A stretch of 14,913 nt of DNA, from the NCBI GenBank assembly GCA_964538885.1, contig CAZIHR010000031.1, positions 1 through 14,913 of the forward strand. Reading direction: 5' to 3'. Source of the stretch: JAPOPJ01 sp964538885. Its GTDB lineage: Archaea > Thermoproteota > Nitrososphaeria > Nitrososphaerales > Nitrosopumilaceae. Shown here one piece after another: positions 12,951 through 14,913 of the stretch; position 1 is the first letter of the stretch; every line of letters starts with the position of its first letter. The notes under the pieces were generated by a model that did not search any database, was not told the origin of the DNA, and was given only the letters and a program-made list of their open reading frames with translations. The position numbers and the translations under genes are program-made.

Positions 12951-13097
12951 CAGGCTGTCTCAGCCTTGGAAACTGTTGCAACATGTGACGCTGTCATGCA
13001 GAACATGCTGGCTAGTCCATCCGCCATGAGTCGGGCGGCGAAAATAGAAGTTGCAACATGTGACGCCGTCATGCAGAACATGCTGGCAGAGTACTAA
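12921..13097 (+). CDS. Possible 58-aa protein with an internal duplication
   Basis: A frame from the ATG at 12921 to TAA at 13097 reads MHISSRIASHQAVSALE, then VATCDAVMQNMLA twice, 25 residues apart, and ends EY. The duplicated 13-residue units are identical in protein, and their single DNA difference is a synonymous third-position change (GCT/GCC), which fits coding. Against it, the start overlaps the PIN gene antisense by 30 bp, and the same DNA is the natural control region of that gene. No family is recognised. It could instead be the tail of a degraded protein. Confidence 0.3.
   Translation: MHISSRIASHQAVSALETVATCDAVMQNMLASPSAMSRAAKIEVATCDAVMQNMLAEY
12975..13087. repeat. Two 38-bp direct repeats, period 75 bp
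   Basis: Copies at 12975-13012 and 13050-13087 differ at one base. Each contains a near-palindrome (CATGTGACGCCGTCATG; core TGACG-C-CGTCA is perfect in copy 2) and a second ACATG. They lie just upstream of the PIN gene start at 12950. Either they are operators for that gene or they encode the repeated peptide of the overlapping plus-strand frame. Confidence 0.8.
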
Positions 13098-13428
13098 TAA
13101 AGTCATGTGCTCGTATTGTTTCAGATATGTGGCAGAAGTGTTTGTATGCTGTTCTTCCATATTAGGAGATGTGGCAAAATAGCACCTATAATCGTTGGAA
13201 AAAGAAAATAATGAATTAAGAGCAATACGGTTGAAAATTATTTTGATGCACACGACTGTACACAATTTTTTATTTTGACAGCTTTGACTCACATAGTATG
13301 GTGTAATTGTACATTAGACTTTGCACCTATGCTATCTATGTCTTTGATTATGCATTTTTTTAATTGATTACGCACAAGCTCTAGTGTATGCCTGATGAGA
13401 ACGCTGCCTTTACAAAATAACAAAGCTG
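13098..13428. other. 331-bp intergenic region without a supported gene
   Basis: AT-rich. It contains a 25-codon frame (13105-13182, starting MCSYCFRYV with a CxxC pair) too short to call, and a TGTACA-containing dyad near 13258 and 13308. It also has the sequence GATTACGCACAAGCTCTAGTG (13366-13386), which resembles the leader of the methyltransferase fragment (11588-11608). That leader is followed by a ten-codon frame (MPDENAAFTK), possibly the remnant of another gene start. Confidence 0.4.
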
Positions 13429-13797
13429 TCATAGATAATGTATTCTTGTGTGGTTTTGATAATCAACCTCATATCTTGTTACATATCCACAGTGCGGACA
13501 CGTAAACATCTCTGGAGTAGGTGCAGACTCTCTTTCAATCGGCTTGCCAGAAAGAGATCTGATTGATATCGTATCGTTATTCGATATTACGGCAAAATTT
13601 GTGCTTTCTCCAATGGAATCAAGAAACTCTCTGATTGCAACAATGACTGTATCTATATCAAGCCTATCATCATCATCAAATGTAGACAAAATAAACTCGT
13701 TGTTCTTCAACGTAGGGATGGCTGCCACCTGGTCAGATACATATACCAGCAGTTCGCTCTTTATGGATACAACATCTCGACAGTCCACCGTAAGCAT
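13429..13797 (-). CDS. C2H2 zinc-finger protein
   Basis: The start is taken at the ATG at 13797 (MLTVDCRDVVSIKSELLVYV; 122 aa) because a TATA-like TAAAATA lies about 28 bases upstream; a TTG at 13812 would add five residues. Residues 1-85 look like a compact alternating helix-strand domain with a DDDD loop. After a linker (SGKPIERESAPTPE) comes one C2H2 finger at the very C-terminus: CPHC, twelve residues, then H-TRI-H (C-x2-C-x12-H-x3-H). Small single-finger proteins are common in archaea and are mostly thought to bind DNA or partner proteins. It has no operon partner. The gene call is strong; the role is unknown. Confidence 0.8.
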   Translation of the reverse strand: MLTVDCRDVVSIKSELLVYVSDQVAAIPTLKNNEFILSTFDDDDRLDIDTVIVAIREFLDSIGESTNFAVISNNDTISIRSLSGKPIERESAPTPEMFTCPHCGYVTRYEVDYQNHTRIHYL

Positions 13798-13836
13798 GAG
13801 TTGATAATACAAAAACAGTATTTTAGTCTAACAGAT
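13798..13836 (-). promoter_or_regulatory. Likely promoter of the zinc-finger gene
   Basis: On the minus strand GACTAAAATACTG lies about 28 bases before the ATG at 13797, with no ribosome-binding site between. This is the archaeal TATA spacing expected for a leaderless or nearly leaderless transcript. Confidence 0.4.
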
Positions 13837-13923
13837 ATTGGATTCATAAAAGGATGGGTCGGACACGGGTAGTTTTGCATCAGTTAACCCAAATGTGCCT
13901 CAGAATAGGATAACTCAGTAAAA

Positions 13924-14913
13924 ATGCAAACGGATCAAAAAGTGAAATACTGAGAAGATTTGAATTGTCAAGAAACAAAACCAATCAGATTGGTAAACAA
14001 CCCACAATTATATCAAGATGTCATCTACAAGATGAGCAAGTTTCTTCATTGTATTCACATGTCCATCAGATATAATGCAATATTTGGCACTGAATATCTG
14101 AATGACGACATTATGGAGGCGGCAGTTCACAACTTCATCGTAGGCGCGTGCGCGAATGCTGGAAAATTTACACGCGGCAATGTAATATCATCAGTTAGAT
14201 AGTTTGCAATCAAGCTCAAAAGTGCAGATCTTGAAACCACACAATCTGCATTCGAAGCACAAGTGTACCGCCAGCTGGACATGTTAAAGCAACATGGACA
14301 AATTTCAAAGAGGCCTACCATAGCAATTGACATACACAAAATAAAATACTATAGTAAAAAGCCCAACGACAATATAACGCGCTCCAAATACGAAAACGGC
14401 ACCAAATACTTTGAGCGATACATCACGATATAATGTGTAGACAAGACTGTATCGTTGAATCTTGCTGTATTTCATATGAAGGTGGGCGATTCCGTGCCTG
14501 ATTTCCTTGAAAAAACACTAACTAATATACAAAATCTGGGAATTGAACAGAATCTAATACTTGTTGACAGGGAGTTCTTTTCTGTGGATTGCATCAGAAC
14601 TTTAGATAAGCGCGGCGTGACATATATGATGCCGTGTAGAAACACGCACAATGTTATAATTGCGTTGCGCGAATTTGCGCGCCAATGCAAGAACTGACAT
14701 ATCCACAGTTGAGATGGAGGGTCAATTGAATTCTGCAGAATACTGGATGAAAATAAAATAAGGAAAGGATCCTACAAAACCTGAACAAAAATACATTGAA
14801 TTTGCTACAAACGATCCTAGTATAGATCTAAAAAGATACAAAAATAGATGGATGATAAACAAGATATCGCGAGATCTAGACAATGAGGGCCAGAACTAGG
14901 ACAAATTGCATTG
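13924..14913 (+). pseudogene. Decayed DDE transposase, running off the window end
   Basis: One frame starting MQTDQKVKY can be followed from 13924 with in-frame stops at 13951, 14200, 14431, 14695 and 14710, then a shift of frame near 14780, and another stop at 14897. Transposase landmarks survive in order: PTIAIDIHKIKYYSKKP (first catalytic Asp at 14329), NLILVDREFFSVDCIRTL with GVTYMMPCRNT (second Asp at 14566), and EFATNDPSIDLKRYKNRWMI (14789 on). The E expected three residues after the W of the YxxRWxIE motif is Asn. It belongs to the broad IS4-like superfamily, perhaps near ISH3; I cannot place the family firmly. It is certainly dead. Terminal inverted repeats were not found, and the 3' end lies outside. 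Confidence 0.75.

Noticed and set aside
13105..13182. 25-aa CxxC microprotein starting MCSYCFRYV
   Set aside because: Too short, no ribosome-binding site or conserved context seen; chance cannot be excluded.
12960..13292. 110-codon minus-strand frame over the 38-bp repeats
   Set aside because: Rich in Cys and His by chance of the repeat, no family, and it occupies the upstream control region of the PIN gene.

Overview
The window looks like a low-G+C archaeal chromosome, most probably an ammonia-oxidising Nitrososphaerota (Thaumarchaeota) of the Nitrosopumilus type. The grounds are AT-rich sequence, very frequent ATA isoleucine codons, a TATA-like box about 28 bases before a start codon with almost no leader (the C2H2 gene), and a small archaeal-style C2H2 zinc-finger protein. 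No rRNA, tRNA or core housekeeping gene is present, so the assignment is an inference. The content is accessory: a defence and mobile-DNA island with several decayed genes.

Region 1 (1-2560) is a tandem array of short minus-strand genes: 39 aa, 56 aa, a membrane-anchored nuclease-like protein of 214 aa, 93 aa, a second 39 aa, and a degenerate 26 aa unit. They are separated by closely conserved spacers. Each full spacer has a T-rich 3' block, a nested inverted repeat and a conserved block of about 90 bp directly before the next ATG. This cassette-like layout is one of the two most unusual things here.

Region 2 (2560-3117) carries no convincing gene but is full of small repeats: three 19-bp dyads, TTGGCTAAGG-type direct repeats, and a 110-bp element bounded by 10-bp inverted repeats. 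It leads into region 3 (3118-10426), a two-gene restriction-modification-like module on the plus strand. The first gene encodes an Eco57I/PglX-like adenine methyltransferase with an HsdR-N-like N-terminus; the second encodes a phospholipase-D-nuclease/SNF2-helicase fusion. The methyltransferase frame is broken by a run of ten C (6839-6848). In the other frame the protein continues for 108 aa and stops in an ATGA overlap with the helicase start. This is the signature of a phase-variable (or slippage-controlled) switch that could set both methyltransferase length and translational coupling to the helicase.

Region 4 (10444-11507) is a minus-strand pair: a 46-aa single-membrane-segment protein, and a 307-aa protein that resembles the part of a conjugation ATPase lying before its ATPase domain. 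Region 5 (11606-13097) holds a fragment of a second DNA methyltransferase (SPPY motif), a YwgA/Panacea-like gene convergent and overlapping with a PIN-domain toxin-like gene (a candidate toxin-antitoxin arrangement, visibly richer in G+C), and two 38-bp direct repeats just upstream of the PIN gene. Region 6 (13429-14913) has a C2H2 zinc-finger protein gene and a heavily decayed DDE transposase that runs to the window end.
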